DNA of 64,000 bases from Solimonas variicoloris DSM 15731 (lineage in GTDB: Bacteria > Pseudomonadota > Gammaproteobacteria > Nevskiales > Nevskiaceae), in contig NZ_KB907940.1 in NCBI RefSeq assembly GCF_000382285.1, positions 1 to 64,000 of the forward strand. The letters are read 5' to 3'. The position numbers and the translations under genes were made by a program. Every line of letters begins with the position of its first letter. The stretch's first letter is position 1. Positions 55,794-63,680 of this stretch are shown here, one piece after another. The notes beneath the pieces are model-generated. The model saw only the letters and a program-made list of their open reading frames with translations, was not told the origin of the DNA and searched no databases.

Positions 55794-55816
55794 AAGGGCC
55801 GCGCGAGGCGGCCCTT
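55794..55816 (-). terminator. Hairpin between comM and torF
   Basis: A perfect 9-bp stem AAGGGCCGC / GCGGCCCTT with a 5-base loop lies between these convergent genes. On the minus strand CTTCTTCGTTT follows, a moderately U-rich tail, so it probably ends the porin transcript; on the plus strand there is no U-tract. Confidence 0.68.
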
Positions 55817-55841
55817 CCCGACGCGTGAATGACTCGTGCGC

Positions 55842-56591
55842 TTACAGCGCGAAGGTCTTCTTGATGCCGATGACGAACTTCGGCTTGTCGCTTTCGTAAT
55901 CCGTGCCGTTGTCGTACTTGAGCGTGCTGCCGATGACCGAGAAGCTCGCCGTGAGCGTCTCGTCGATCGCCTTGCTGACGCCCAGGCTGTAATCGACGTA
56001 CGACTTCTTGGTCGAGCCGTCGCTCTTGGTGACATAGACGTCGTCGCTGCTGATCGTGTCGCCGACGCTGACGTTGAGGTTCACCGAATCGGTGATCGGG
56101 AAGGCGCCGACCAGCGCGATGTACGAGTTCGACAGATCGTCGCCGTTGGCTTCCTCGCCGCCGAAATAGTGCGGGCTGTAGTAGTACTGCAGGGCAACCG
56201 GACCGTACGAAACCTTCACGTAGCCTTCGAAGGTGTTCGGGTTGATGCCCGCCGCGCCGTAGGCGTCTTCCTTGTATTCCGCGTAGTAGTAGTAGAGCGC
56301 GCCGATGTCGAAACCGACATCGCCGAACTTGGTCGCGTAGCCGGCATAGACGTCGGTCTCTGCACCGCCGACGCCCCAGTCGACGTTCGAACCCCAGAGG
56401 CCGACATAGACGCCGGAATCGTGTGCGTAGTCGACGCCGCCCTGGATGGCGGCGCCGCTGCCCTGCGACACGCCGCGGAACATGTATTCGCTGACCGCAC
56501 CGACGTTCCCCGTCACGCCGGCGAACGCGCTGCCCGAGAACGCCGCCGCGCCGACGAGAACGGCGCCCAACACTGAACGCTTGAATTCCAT
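55842..56591 (-). CDS. torF: TorF family putative porin
   Basis: A 249-residue outer-membrane beta-barrel protein with a signal peptide (MEFKRSVLGAVLVGAAAFSGSAFAG). It begins VTGNVGAVSEYMFRGVSQ, the typical TorF/Gcw_chp start, has many alternating aromatic strands and ends in KKTFAL. Such porins are often found with glnK-amtB. Here they are 2 kb away on the same strand with ubiK-comM on the other strand between. A sigma-54 promoter and NtrC-like sites upstream show it belongs to the nitrogen-limitation response; it may pass ammonium or another nitrogen source. Confidence 0.88.
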   Translation of the reverse strand: MEFKRSVLGAVLVGAAAFSGSAFAGVTGNVGAVSEYMFRGVSQGSGAAIQGGVDYAHDSGVYVGLWGSNVDWGVGGAETDVYAGYATKFGDVGFDIGALYYYYAEYKEDAYGAAGINPNTFEGYVKVSYGPVALQYYYSPHYFGGEEANGDDLSNSYIALVGAFPITDSVNLNVSVGDTISSDDVYVTKSDGSTKKSYVDYSLGVSKAIDETLTASFSVIGSTLKYDNGTDYESDKPKFVIGIKKTFAL

Positions 56592-56655
56592 GTAAAGCCT
56601 CTTCCCAAGTGGATAGATGTTCCGCAGCAGCGTTGCTGCGGCCCCGTGGCAGCAA

Positions 56656-56671
56656 CGCAAAGCCCATGCCA
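56656..56671 (-). promoter_or_regulatory. Sigma-54 promoter of torF
   Basis: TGGCATGGGCTTTGCG on the minus strand matches TGGCAyr-N4-TTGCw, with the GG/GC pair ten bases apart. A transcript would start near 56645, giving a leader of about 54 bases before torF. Confidence 0.85.
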
Positions 56672-56688
56672 TGCACCTTTTTGGTCGG
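56672..56688. promoter_or_regulatory. Degenerate NtrC-like site next to the torF promoter
   Basis: TGCACCTTTTTGGTCGG has one perfect half (TGCACC) and one partial half (GGTCGG) of the NtrC dyad, five bases apart. It abuts the -24 element of the torF promoter. Confidence 0.5.
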
Positions 56689-56782
56689 GCGTCAATTGTC
56701 AATTTCCCTCATGGCAACATTCATCTAGGCGCAATCTGCAGCGCGGCGCTCGGGGCAAATCCGGAATATCACGCAATGGCCA

Positions 56783-56799
56783 TGCACCAAACGGGTGCG
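56783..56799. promoter_or_regulatory. NtrC-like enhancer site for torF
   Basis: TGCACCAAACGGGTGCG matches the NtrC dyad TGCACC-N5-GGTGCA with one mismatch. It lies about 146 bases upstream of the inferred torF start of transcription, a normal distance for an enhancer acting by looping. Confidence 0.75.
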
Positions 56800-56849
56800 C
56801 CCCATTGCCGGCGGTCTTTCTTGCGCCGCGCAGGGCCACAGGGGCCACA

Positions 56850-56877
56850 AACGAAAACGCCGCCCGGAGGCGGCGTT
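56850..56877 (-). terminator. Intrinsic terminator of the cytochrome c gene
   Basis: On the minus strand AACGCCGCC pairs with GGCGGCGTT across a 4-base loop and is followed by TTCGTTTG. It lies 21 bases after the cytochrome stop codon. Confidence 0.83.
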
Positions 56878-56897
56878 TCGTCAAACCTGAACCGAGC

Positions 56898-57386
56898 TCA
56901 GAGGCCGGTCTGCTTCAGCATGAACTCGACGGCGCCCTTGATCTCGGCGTCGCTGAGCGAAGCATCGCCACCGCGCGGCGGCATCTGGTTGAGACCGGAG
57001 ATCGCCTTCTGCACCACGCCGTCGACGCCGCCCTGCGCCTTGAGCCGCTCGCCCCAGGCCAGCTTGTCGCCGACCTTCGGCGCGTTGAGCACGCCGGCGG
57101 CATGGCAACCAGTGCAGACCTTGGCATAGACCTGCTCGCCGCTCATCGGCGCGCGCTCCGCTTGCGCGGCGGCCGCCACCTTGAGCAGTGCCGCCGGATC
57201 GGTGACCACGGTGGCAACCGGCTTAATCTGCTCCTCGATGCGCGCCTGCGCGTCGGGATCGGCATGTTCGTCGCCCTTGTCGAGCAGCCGGGCGGCGAAG
57301 ATGCAGATGAAGAAGATACCGAACAGGGCGCCGAGCACCATGCCGAAGTTGATGAAAAACACCTGGTCGTGGTTCTTGTGCGCCAC
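56898..57386 (-). CDS. Membrane-anchored cytochrome c5-type protein
   Basis: A 162-residue c-type cytochrome. An N-terminal membrane helix (residues about 9-30) leads to a linker, then the heme site CTGCH at 91-95 and the Met135 ligand in NQMPPRGG. The form matches c5-like carriers (heme in a 70-residue C-terminal domain), which pass electrons to terminal oxidases. The GTG start has AAGGAG upstream. The gene stands alone and is divergent from the CvrA antiporter. Confidence 0.92.
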   Translation of the reverse strand: MAHKNHDQVFFINFGMVLGALFGIFFICIFAARLLDKGDEHADPDAQARIEEQIKPVATVVTDPAALLKVAAAAQAERAPMSGEQVYAKVCTGCHAAGVLNAPKVGDKLAWGERLKAQGGVDGVVQKAISGLNQMPPRGGDASLSDAEIKGAVEFMLKQTGL

Positions 57387-57556
57387 TGACTTCTCCTTCC
57401 TTGTAGTCGACCGGGATTTCGACGCCGGAGTATAGCGGGGCGCCGAGCGCGGCGGCCAGCCGATCGCCAGCGCGCCGGTCCGGCACGCGGCAGGGCGAGG
57501 ACATGGAGGCATAGCGCACGCCTCGAAGGCATGGCCGATGCATACACTTGGCGACC

Positions 57557-59278
57557 ATGAGTTTCGACGCTTCCAGCCACTTCATCCTGCTCGCCGCGCT
57601 GCTGTTCCTCGTCAGCATCCTGGCAACCGTCATCACGCCGCGGCTGGGCGTTCCGCTGCTGCTCGTGTTCCTGATCGTCGGCATGCTGGCCGGCGAGGAC
57701 GGGCCGGGCGGCATCCAGTTCCAGAACTACGGGCTCGCCAACCTCGCGGCGACGGCGGCGCTGGCGGTCGTGCTGTTCGACGGCGGGCTGCGCACGCGCA
57801 TCGACAGTTTCCGCACCGGACTGCGGCCCGCGCTGACGCTGGCCAGCGTTGGCGTGCTGCTGACGGCCGGCATTACCGCCGCGGTCTGCCATTGGCTGTT
57901 GCAGCTGACACCCGCCGAAGGCTTCCTGATCGGGGCGATCGTCGCCTCGACCGACGCCGCGGCGGTGTTCTCGCTGCTCGGCTCGAGCGCGCTGGCGCTC
58001 AACGAGCGCGTCACCTCGGCGCTCGAGATCGAATCCGGCACCAACGATCCGATGGCGATCTTCCTCACGCTGGCGACCATCACCTATCTGCAAGCGCCGG
58101 AGAGCTTCGGCTTCATCGAAGCACTGCGCATGCTGATCTGGCAAATGCTGGCCGGCGCCGCCTGCGGCTATGCCGGCGGCTGGCTGCTGATCCGCGGGCT
58201 CAACCGTTTGCGCCTTGGCGACTCGATGTACCCACTGCTGGCGCTGTTCGGCGGCCTGACCATCTTCGGCCTCACCGGCCTGATCGGGGGCAGCGGCTTT
58301 CTCGCCGTCTACCTCGCCGGCATCTTCCTCGGCAACCGCTCGCTGCGCGCGGCAGCCAGCATTCGCCGCTTCCATGACGGCATCGCCTGGATGGCGCAGA
58401 TCGGCATGTTCGTGATCCTGGGGCTGCTCGCCTCGCCGCGGCAGCTGATGGAAGTCGCGATACCGGGCTTGCTGGTTTCGGCGGCGCTGTTGCTGGTCGC
58501 CCGCCCCGCCGCGGTCTTCATCAGTCTGGCGCCGTTCCGCTTTCCGTGGCGCGAGCAGCTGTACATCGCCTGGGTCGGCCTGCGCGGCTCGGTGCCGATC
58601 GTGCTGGCCACCTATCCGTGGCTGGCCGGCCTTCAGAACGCACAGCTATTTTTCAACATCGCCTTCTTCATCGTCCTGGTGTCCCTGATCGTGCAGGGCG
58701 CGAGCGTCGCGCCGGTCGCGCGCCTGCTCGGACTGCAAGTGCCGAAGACCGCCGCGCGCGTGCATCGCGTCGACATCGACCTGCCCGGCCAGCGCGGCTA
58801 TGAGGTGGTCAGCTACCGGATCCCGGACAACAGCAAGCTGATCGGCATGCGCCACAAGGATCTGCCGATCCCCGACATCTCGCGCATCATCTGCATCGCC
58901 CGTGGCGGGCGCGTGCTGCACTATCGCGAATGGGGCGCGCTGCAGGCGCGCGATTACGTTTCGCTGCTTGCCGCCCAGAGCCAGCTCGATGCGCTCGATC
59001 GGCTGTTCGAATCGCTGCACGAGCCGGACGAGCCGCTGACGCGCCGTTATTTCGGCGAGTTCACCGTCAACGCCGACGCGCCGGTCGAGGCGCTGTGCCA
59101 GAGTTACGGCCTGCCAATGCCCGAGCATGCCGCCGACAAGACCGTCGCCGATCTGCTGCAAATGCATTTGCCGCATCCGGTCGTCGGCGACCGTTTGCGG
59201 CTCGGCGAAATTCAGCTCGTCATCAAAGCCGTCGCGGGCGACCGGCCGACGCAGATCGGACTGCGCCTGCCGAACTGA
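57557..59278 (+). CDS. cvrA: Potassium/proton antiporter CvrA (NhaP2)
   Basis: A 573-residue protein. It has an N-terminal CPA1 membrane domain of about 12 helices (GEDGPGGIQF near residues 46-55, ASTDAAAVFSLL near 129-140, LEIESGTNDPMAIFL near 156-170) and a C-terminal cytoplasmic region with a TrkA_C domain (RVDIDLPGQRGYEVVSYRIPDNSKLIG from about 402). A further CorC-like domain follows (RRYFGEFTVNADAPVEAL from about 498). This domain order is typical of CvrA/NhaP2, which exports K+ for protons under low osmolarity. The ATG at 57557 follows an in-frame TTG three codons earlier. Confidence 0.94.
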   Translation: MSFDASSHFILLAALLFLVSILATVITPRLGVPLLLVFLIVGMLAGEDGPGGIQFQNYGLANLAATAALAVVLFDGGLRTRIDSFRTGLRPALTLASVGVLLTAGITAAVCHWLLQLTPAEGFLIGAIVASTDAAAVFSLLGSSALALNERVTSALEIESGTNDPMAIFLTLATITYLQAPESFGFIEALRMLIWQMLAGAACGYAGGWLLIRGLNRLRLGDSMYPLLALFGGLTIFGLTGLIGGSGFLAVYLAGIFLGNRSLRAAASIRRFHDGIAWMAQIGMFVILGLLASPRQLMEVAIPGLLVSAALLLVARPAAVFISLAPFRFPWREQLYIAWVGLRGSVPIVLATYPWLAGLQNAQLFFNIAFFIVLVSLIVQGASVAPVARLLGLQVPKTAARVHRVDIDLPGQRGYEVVSYRIPDNSKLIGMRHKDLPIPDISRIICIARGGRVLHYREWGALQARDYVSLLAAQSQLDALDRLFESLHEPDEPLTRRYFGEFTVNADAPVEALCQSYGLPMPEHAADKTVADLLQMHLPHPVVGDRLRLGEIQLVIKAVAGDRPTQIGLRLPN

Positions 59279-59306
59279 GCCGCGCGCTGCGCGACAACGA
59301 CGCATT

Positions 59307-59318
59307 GGTAGCGCTACC
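59307..59318. promoter_or_regulatory. Perfect palindrome resembling a LacI-family operator
   Basis: GGTAGCGCTACC is a perfect 12-bp palindrome preceded by ATT. It has the form of LacI-family operators such as the xylose box of Xanthomonas. It lies 30 bases after the cvrA stop with no sugar gene or LacI gene near, so it may be chance or control a gene outside. Confidence 0.3.
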
Positions 59319-59400
59319 GCGACTCAGAATGGGGCGCCGGCGCTTGTAATCAAGCCGAAACCTTTGCACAATCGGCCTAAGCTAATGAACTTTGGGCCTG

Positions 59401-59420
59401 TGGCGCACCATGGTGCGCCA
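59401..59420 (+). terminator. Perfect 20-bp palindrome, possible cvrA terminator
   Basis: TGGCGCACCATGGTGCGCCA is a perfect palindrome followed after CCGG by TTTTTC on the plus strand, 122 bases after the cvrA stop. It could end the cvrA transcript. It is also adjacent to the 3' end of the candidate small RNA transcribed from the other strand. Confidence 0.5.
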
Positions 59421-59490
59421 CCGGTTTTTCTGGGGAGAGAGCGCCGGGAGACACGCATATAGCGGCCCTGGCATGCGGTAAGGCAGCGCC

Positions 59491-59617
59491 AAAAAAGAAG
59501 CCCCCCGGGGTTAACCGGAGGGCAAAGTGCGAGAAAGGCGCATGGCCTTTCTGGAGGAGATCGATCTGACCCGGCAACGCCCCGGCTTGCCGGGTTTTTC
59601 GTTGCTGAATCATGTTG
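59491..59617 (-). ncRNA. Candidate small regulatory RNA with a free CUCCUCC segment
   Basis: On the minus strand a near-ideal sigma-70 promoter (see 59624-59652) would start an RNA of about 127 bases near 59617. It can fold into a CCCGGCAA.../UUGCCGGG hairpin (59570-59594). An open linker with AUCUCCUCCAG (59551-59560) follows, then a perfect AAAGGC-CAUGC-GCCUUU hairpin, and last a terminator stem of CCCUCCGG/CCGGGGGG (59501-59522) followed by U-rich sequence ending UUUUUU (59491-59496). A free CUCCUCC can pair with ribosome-binding sites (GGAGGAG), the way several bacterial small RNAs act. No matching known family was recognised. A short protein frame overlaps it but has poor support. Confidence 0.68.
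59570..59599 (+). terminator. Plus-strand terminator-like hairpin
   Basis: Read on the plus strand, CCCGGCAA pairs with TTGCCGGG (9-base loop) and TTTTT follows. It would stop any plus-strand transcript reaching here from cvrA. The same hairpin is the first stem of the candidate minus-strand small RNA. Confidence 0.6.
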
Positions 59618-59623
59618 CGGTGC

Positions 59624-59652
59624 AGTATAGAGTTGACTGACCTACAAGTCAA
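59624..59652 (-). promoter_or_regulatory. Near-consensus sigma-70 promoter of the candidate small RNA
   Basis: On the minus strand TTGACT (59652-59647) and TATACT (59629-59624) are exactly 17 bases apart. This is the best sigma-70 promoter in the window. An inverted TTGACT-N8-AGTCAA dyad overlaps the -35 region and could be an operator. Confidence 0.78.
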
Positions 59653-59828
59653 TAATGCGATCGGACGAATTTTCAGGTCGATCCATCGCCTCTCGCCAGC
59701 ACCGCCAAGGCGGCCGCAGCCGCCTTCCGGGAATGAAGAGAGCAGATTCCATGCCACGGCCTGCGGTCACAGGCCCGAGCGCCGCCGCTAGAATGCCGCG
59801 ACTCCCCACCTGATCACGGAGTTCCGCC

Positions 59829-60335
59829 ATGTCGCTGTCGATGTATCAGGCCTCGGTGCCGGTCTTCATTCGCATGCTCGGCAATCTGCGCCGCCTCCTC
59901 GAGAAAGGCGCGGCCTATGCCGACATCCGCAAGTTCGATGCGACGGCGCTGCCCGACAGCCGGCTGTTCGCGGACATGTTCCCGCTGTCGCGCCAGGTGC
60001 AGATCGCGACCGACAACGCCAAGGGCTGCGCCGCGCGGCTGGCCGGCATCGAGCCGCCGAAGTTCGAGGACAGCGAGCGCACGATTCCCGAGCTGATCGA
60101 CCGCCTCGACAAGACCCTGGCATTCCTGCAGACGCTGCAGCCGTCGCAGATCGACGGCAGCGAGGAACGGCCGATCACGTTGCAGCTGCGCAGCGGCACG
60201 CTGAACTTCAACGGTCAGTCCTACCTGCTGCACTTCGCGCTGCCGAACTTCTATTTTCACGTGACGACGGCGTACAACCTGCTGCGCCACAACGGCGTCG
60301 AGATCGGCAAGCCGGACTTCCTCGGCCGGGACTAG
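59829..60335 (+). CDS. DUF1993 family protein
   Basis: A 168-residue helical protein of DUF1993, related to DinB-like four-helix bundles. It starts MSLSMYQASVPVFIRMLGNL, has LFADMFPLSRQVQIATDNAKG near 46-66, and ends FYFHVTTAYNLLRHNGVEIGKPDFLG. GGAG precedes the ATG. The function is unknown. The gene stands alone between the small-RNA region and the lactamase. Confidence 0.9.
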   Translation: MSLSMYQASVPVFIRMLGNLRRLLEKGAAYADIRKFDATALPDSRLFADMFPLSRQVQIATDNAKGCAARLAGIEPPKFEDSERTIPELIDRLDKTLAFLQTLQPSQIDGSEERPITLQLRSGTLNFNGQSYLLHFALPNFYFHVTTAYNLLRHNGVEIGKPDFLGRD

Positions 60336-60447
60336 CAGCGCGCTGGAACGACACTTCCGGAGCCGGCGGCCAGCCGCCGGCGAGTTCACCGCGATGCGGT
60401 GGGCTCGGCCACGCAAGACGGGCGGCCCGCCCGCTCGGAGACTGGCG

Positions 60448-61359
60448 CTATTCGGCGACGCCGGTCTGTTCCTGCGCCAGACGCTTCTCGAGCGCCAGCC
60501 GGGCGATCGCGACGTAGTTGTGGCAGGCGTCGCGGTCGACGTACGGATTGCCGGGCTCGCCCGCTTCCTGTGCTTCGCGGCGCTGCCAGAACGCCGACGC
60601 ATCGGGATGGGGCGTCAACAGCACATCGCAATCCAGGCCCTCGAGCACCGCGTAGCTGTGCTCGAAATCGCCGAGCACGCCCGGATAGGTCTTGCTGCGG
60701 GAAAAATGGAAGCCGGGCGCCGCGACCGGCGTCAGGCTGTCGGCGTAGACGAAGTTCAGGCAGCCGGCCTTCTCGCAGGACTGCCAGGTCCAGCTCAAGC
60801 CACCGGGCGTATGACCGCCGGTCGCGTGTGCGGTGATGCGGATCGGCCCGAGCTTCAGCGTCTCGCCGTCGCCGACCGTCTGCGGATGTGACCACGACGG
60901 AAAGCGCGGCAGCTCGCCGTACTGCGGATCGGACGGGCCGGCCTGACCGCTGCGCAGCACATTGGCGCTCCACGGACTTGTCACCACCTGCGCGCGACTC
61001 TCGCGCGCCAGCTCGGCAAGGCCGCCGGCATGATCGTAGTGCGCGTGCGAGTTGAGGATCAGCTTGACGTCCTCGAACTTGAAGCCGAGCGCGACGATAT
61101 TGCTGGCGATCAGCGGCGCCGTCTCCGGCAGGCCGCCGTCGATCAGCACATGGCCCTGCGGCGAGGTGATGAGAATGCTGCTGAGCCCCCGGGCGCCGAC
61201 GTAGTAGGTGTCACCGTAGATGCGGAACGGATCGACCGGCTCGTTCCAGCGCACGCAGATCTCGCAGCCGTCGTCGGCGAACGCCGGCGCGAAACCGAGG
61301 ACCGCCACCGCCAGCATCGCGGCGCGACCCGGCGCCAGGGAAACGTTCAGCAGGGACAT
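60448..61359 (-). CDS. Subclass B3 metallo-beta-lactamase
   Basis: A 303-residue secreted zinc hydrolase with a signal peptide (to about residue 28). Zinc ligands are His105, His107, Asp109 and His110 in HAHYDH, His183 in GGHTPGG and His251 in TPHPD. The second site lacks Cys, as in B3 enzymes. The core VLIDGGLPETA and ALGFKFEDVKLILNSHAHYDH follow the L1/THIN-B/CAU-1 pattern. Activity against carbapenems is expected from the family but not shown here. The ATG at 61359 lies 67 bases after the stop of the LamG-like gene on the same strand, so both could be one transcript. Such chromosomal B3 genes are common in environmental bacteria. Confidence 0.9.
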   Translation of the reverse strand: MSLLNVSLAPGRAAMLAVAVLGFAPAFADDGCEICVRWNEPVDPFRIYGDTYYVGARGLSSILITSPQGHVLIDGGLPETAPLIASNIVALGFKFEDVKLILNSHAHYDHAGGLAELARESRAQVVTSPWSANVLRSGQAGPSDPQYGELPRFPSWSHPQTVGDGETLKLGPIRITAHATGGHTPGGLSWTWQSCEKAGCLNFVYADSLTPVAAPGFHFSRSKTYPGVLGDFEHSYAVLEGLDCDVLLTPHPDASAFWQRREAQEAGEPGNPYVDRDACHNYVAIARLALEKRLAQEQTGVAE

Positions 61360-61426
61360 GGGTATCGGTCGTCGGGGGCGATGCGGCGATTCTCGCAAAC
61401 CTCGCTGGCAGCGCAAGCCCGATGAT

Positions 61427-62332
61427 CTAGCCTCCGCGGCGCAGACGCCGCCGCAACGCACCGAGACCGAGCAGAATCAGCAGGCCGTCGGCCAGCAGCG
61501 CCCCGCCGCCGCCCGCCGCTGCGCCGCCGTCGTTGCCCCCGGCCGTCGAGCCGCCCGTCGTCGTCCCTCCGCCCGCCGCGACGGGCGGCGGAGCGGCGCC
61601 GTTCAGACGCACGGTGCCGTGCACCGACCAGTTCGCCGTGCCGCTTTCGTCGATCGCCAGTGCGTCGCCGTCAACGAACGACGAATACGCGATCAGATGC
61701 GCGCTCACCAGCGGCGCGAGCTGCTGCCGCTGCGCATCGATCTGCGCCCGGCTCAGCGCGATGCCGTCGTACACATAGACAGGACCCATCAGACAGCGGC
61801 AGCCCTCGACGAAATTGCTCTCGTCGCCGAGCACGAAGGTGTTGACCGCACCGGTACCGGCGATCGAGGACGCGCTGTCGCGCACCGGGACGTGCACCAA
61901 CGCGTCGCCGTTGACGCCGGCCTGCCAGGCGTAGAGATCGGTGGCTCCACCCTGCGTGAAGCTGACAGCCAGAAACGTCCAGCCGAGGCTGACGTCGAAG
62001 CTCTGTGCCGGATTGGCGGTGTAGCTGCCGTCGCGGTTGAAATGCCATTCGCCGTTGCGGGTCAGGAAGTACGGCCCGGTCGGACTGTCATCGGCCGTGC
62101 CGATGTTCACGTAAACCCTGAACGCACCGCCGTCGTCGGCGCTGAAGAAATTGTTCATGCCGCTGACCGACGGGGCATACACCCAGAGCATGATCGTGAA
62201 CGTGCCCGCCTGCGCGCTCCACGCCGGAACCCCGGCCGTGCGGTACAGGCTGCCGGCGGCGAAGTCCGCCGAAGCATGAGCCGGCCCACTGGCGAGCAGC
62301 AGACTGAGCAGCAGAACCCCGAGAATTTTCAC
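61427..62332 (-). CDS. LamG-like secreted protein with a GlyGly-CTERM anchor
   Basis: A 301-residue protein with a signal peptide (VKILGVLLLSLLLASGPAHA). A concanavalin/LamG-like beta-sandwich follows (FTIMLWVYAPSV, GWTFLAVSFTQGG, YVYDGIALSRAQIDAQ). After a Gly/Thr-rich linker, the C-terminus is GGGGALLADGLLILLGLGA then RRRLRRGG, the form of GlyGly-CTERM signals cut by rhombosortase. It is therefore probably exported to the surface or secreted by a type II system. The ligand is unknown, perhaps a carbohydrate. The GTG start has GAGGA upstream. It precedes the lactamase gene on the same strand. Confidence 0.82.
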   Translation of the reverse strand: MKILGVLLLSLLLASGPAHASADFAAGSLYRTAGVPAWSAQAGTFTIMLWVYAPSVSGMNNFFSADDGGAFRVYVNIGTADDSPTGPYFLTRNGEWHFNRDGSYTANPAQSFDVSLGWTFLAVSFTQGGATDLYAWQAGVNGDALVHVPVRDSASSIAGTGAVNTFVLGDESNFVEGCRCLMGPVYVYDGIALSRAQIDAQRQQLAPLVSAHLIAYSSFVDGDALAIDESGTANWSVHGTVRLNGAAPPPVAAGGGTTTGGSTAGGNDGGAAAGGGGALLADGLLILLGLGALRRRLRRGG

Positions 62333-63190
62333 GTTCCTCGCTCCGCGAACGACCCGGGAGGCGGGCCGGCGAGAACGTATAGCGCCAAGCGTGCGCACGC
62401 TCTGTACGGCAGCGCGCGTTGCCGGCGGCGGGTCTGCGGATGCGATGCGGGCACGGGGGGGGGCGCGAGGCCGACCGGCCGCGGCCACCACCGTGCATCC
62501 ACAGATGCGGAAATTACACCCCGCACGGCGCCGACGAGGCGCGGCGAGAACATGCAGCGAACCGGCGCGCCCGGCAGGATGAAAACCAGAACTTTTGGTC
62601 ACTCGTGACCACCATATAGGGCCGCGCAGGAAAACGGCCACGCGCATTACTGGCGGCGCCCGCAGATGCGAGGCTTCGGCGCACTGCAACTGTCGGGGCA
62701 CGCCCTAACAACGAACTCGCCGTCTCGTCTCGGGCGGCGGAGGCGCCGGGGCCGGCAGCCGCCCCCCCTCCACAGCCCTGTGATGCGGCAGATGCCGTGC
62801 AAGCGCCGGCGTCTTCACGCCGCGGCATTGCGGCGCTAGAGCGACGGGGCGCCTCCGTCGCTGGAACTGCGATATCACGCCAAGCAGATCACTCGCACGG
62901 TCGACGCGCCGCTCCTAGACGGGTGCTGCCAGCTTTCATGGCGAATCCCGATGACATCGAGCGGCGCCGAGGCATTCATCATGTTCTGCGCACCCCAAAG
63001 GACGAATATCAGAACTGTGGCGAGCCATGGTGTCGATGGATGACTCACCATCGCGCTTCGAGGCAGAACAAGGCCGCTTCGGGCGCTGGTGGATGGCCCC
63101 GCGCTAGACTTCAATCCGCGAAGCTTGCCTACGATTGAAAGACCATGCGAGGTAAAAAGCCGTCGCAGCGATATAGCCAAGACCGATAAA
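62333..63190. other. Long stretch without a supported gene
   Basis: No frame longer than chance looks like a protein here. The stretch includes a run of nine G residues near 62455-62463 and is less regular in composition than the coding parts of the window. It holds the upstream region of the LamG-like gene at its left end. I see no RNA gene or clear repeat in it. Confidence 0.5.
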
Positions 63191-63679
63191 TCATGGTGTC
63201 GAAGCGGCTTGCAGACGCACCGCAAAGTCGGGAGGCAATTTTTCTGCTCGCATCCACCGCTGCACCTTGCCACCACTCGATATGAGCAAGCTGTCCCGGG
63301 TGACTTCGGCGACCGTAATCTGCGCCAAGTTGTCCTTCTCCTCCTCGCTCGCCGCGGATTTTTCCAGCGACAAGGTCAGCAGATTGCCATCAAGCCGCCA
63401 GGTACAGCTGCGCGCGGTCCACTTTGTAAGCCCGACCAAGCTGATCTTGACCACTTGCTTGCAGCTGCTGTCCGGGTCCAGGACAAAGTAGACGATGGCG
63501 TCAGCCATGAATTTTCTGACGTCCGTGTGCCAGATGCCGGCAATCGAGGCCAGCGTGTCGGACGCACTATTGGACGCACTCGGCGACGGGAACCCTAACG
63601 AAACGGCAGCCAGCAAGATCGTCGCCGTTGCCATTCCACCATGACGCCTGGCGCGCATCGAGGTCCGCATGGTTCGCAT
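63191..63679 (-). CDS. Small secreted protein of unknown function
   Basis: A 162-residue protein with a hydrophobic N-terminus (MATATILLAAVSLGFPSPSAS), probably a signal peptide. A beta-rich body follows (IAGIWHTDVRKFMADAIVYFVLDPDSSCKQVV, WRLDGNLLTLSLEKS), reminiscent of lipocalin-like or DUF-type domains. Several Met codons can start it; the first follows the stop of the receptor gene by one base (TGAAATG), which suggests coupling to that gene. I cannot name the family. Confidence 0.65.
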   Translation of the reverse strand: MRTMRTSMRARRHGGMATATILLAAVSLGFPSPSASNSASDTLASIAGIWHTDVRKFMADAIVYFVLDPDSSCKQVVKISLVGLTKWTARSCTWRLDGNLLTLSLEKSAASEEEKDNLAQITVAEVTRDSLLISSGGKVQRWMRAEKLPPDFAVRLQAASTP

Positions 63680-63680
63680 T

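Noticed and set aside
59401-59420. NtrC site in the palindrome TGGCGCACCATGGTGCGCCA
   Set aside because: Half-sites GCACC/GGTGC are there, but the spacer is 2 bases instead of about 7, so helical phasing is wrong.
59377-59757. 126-residue minus-strand protein over the small-RNA locus
   Set aside because: The frame crosses the promoter, the hairpins and the terminator, has no ribosome-binding site at its first start and no recognised family. An RNA gene explains the signals better, although an internal ATG just after the inferred RNA start remains to be excluded.
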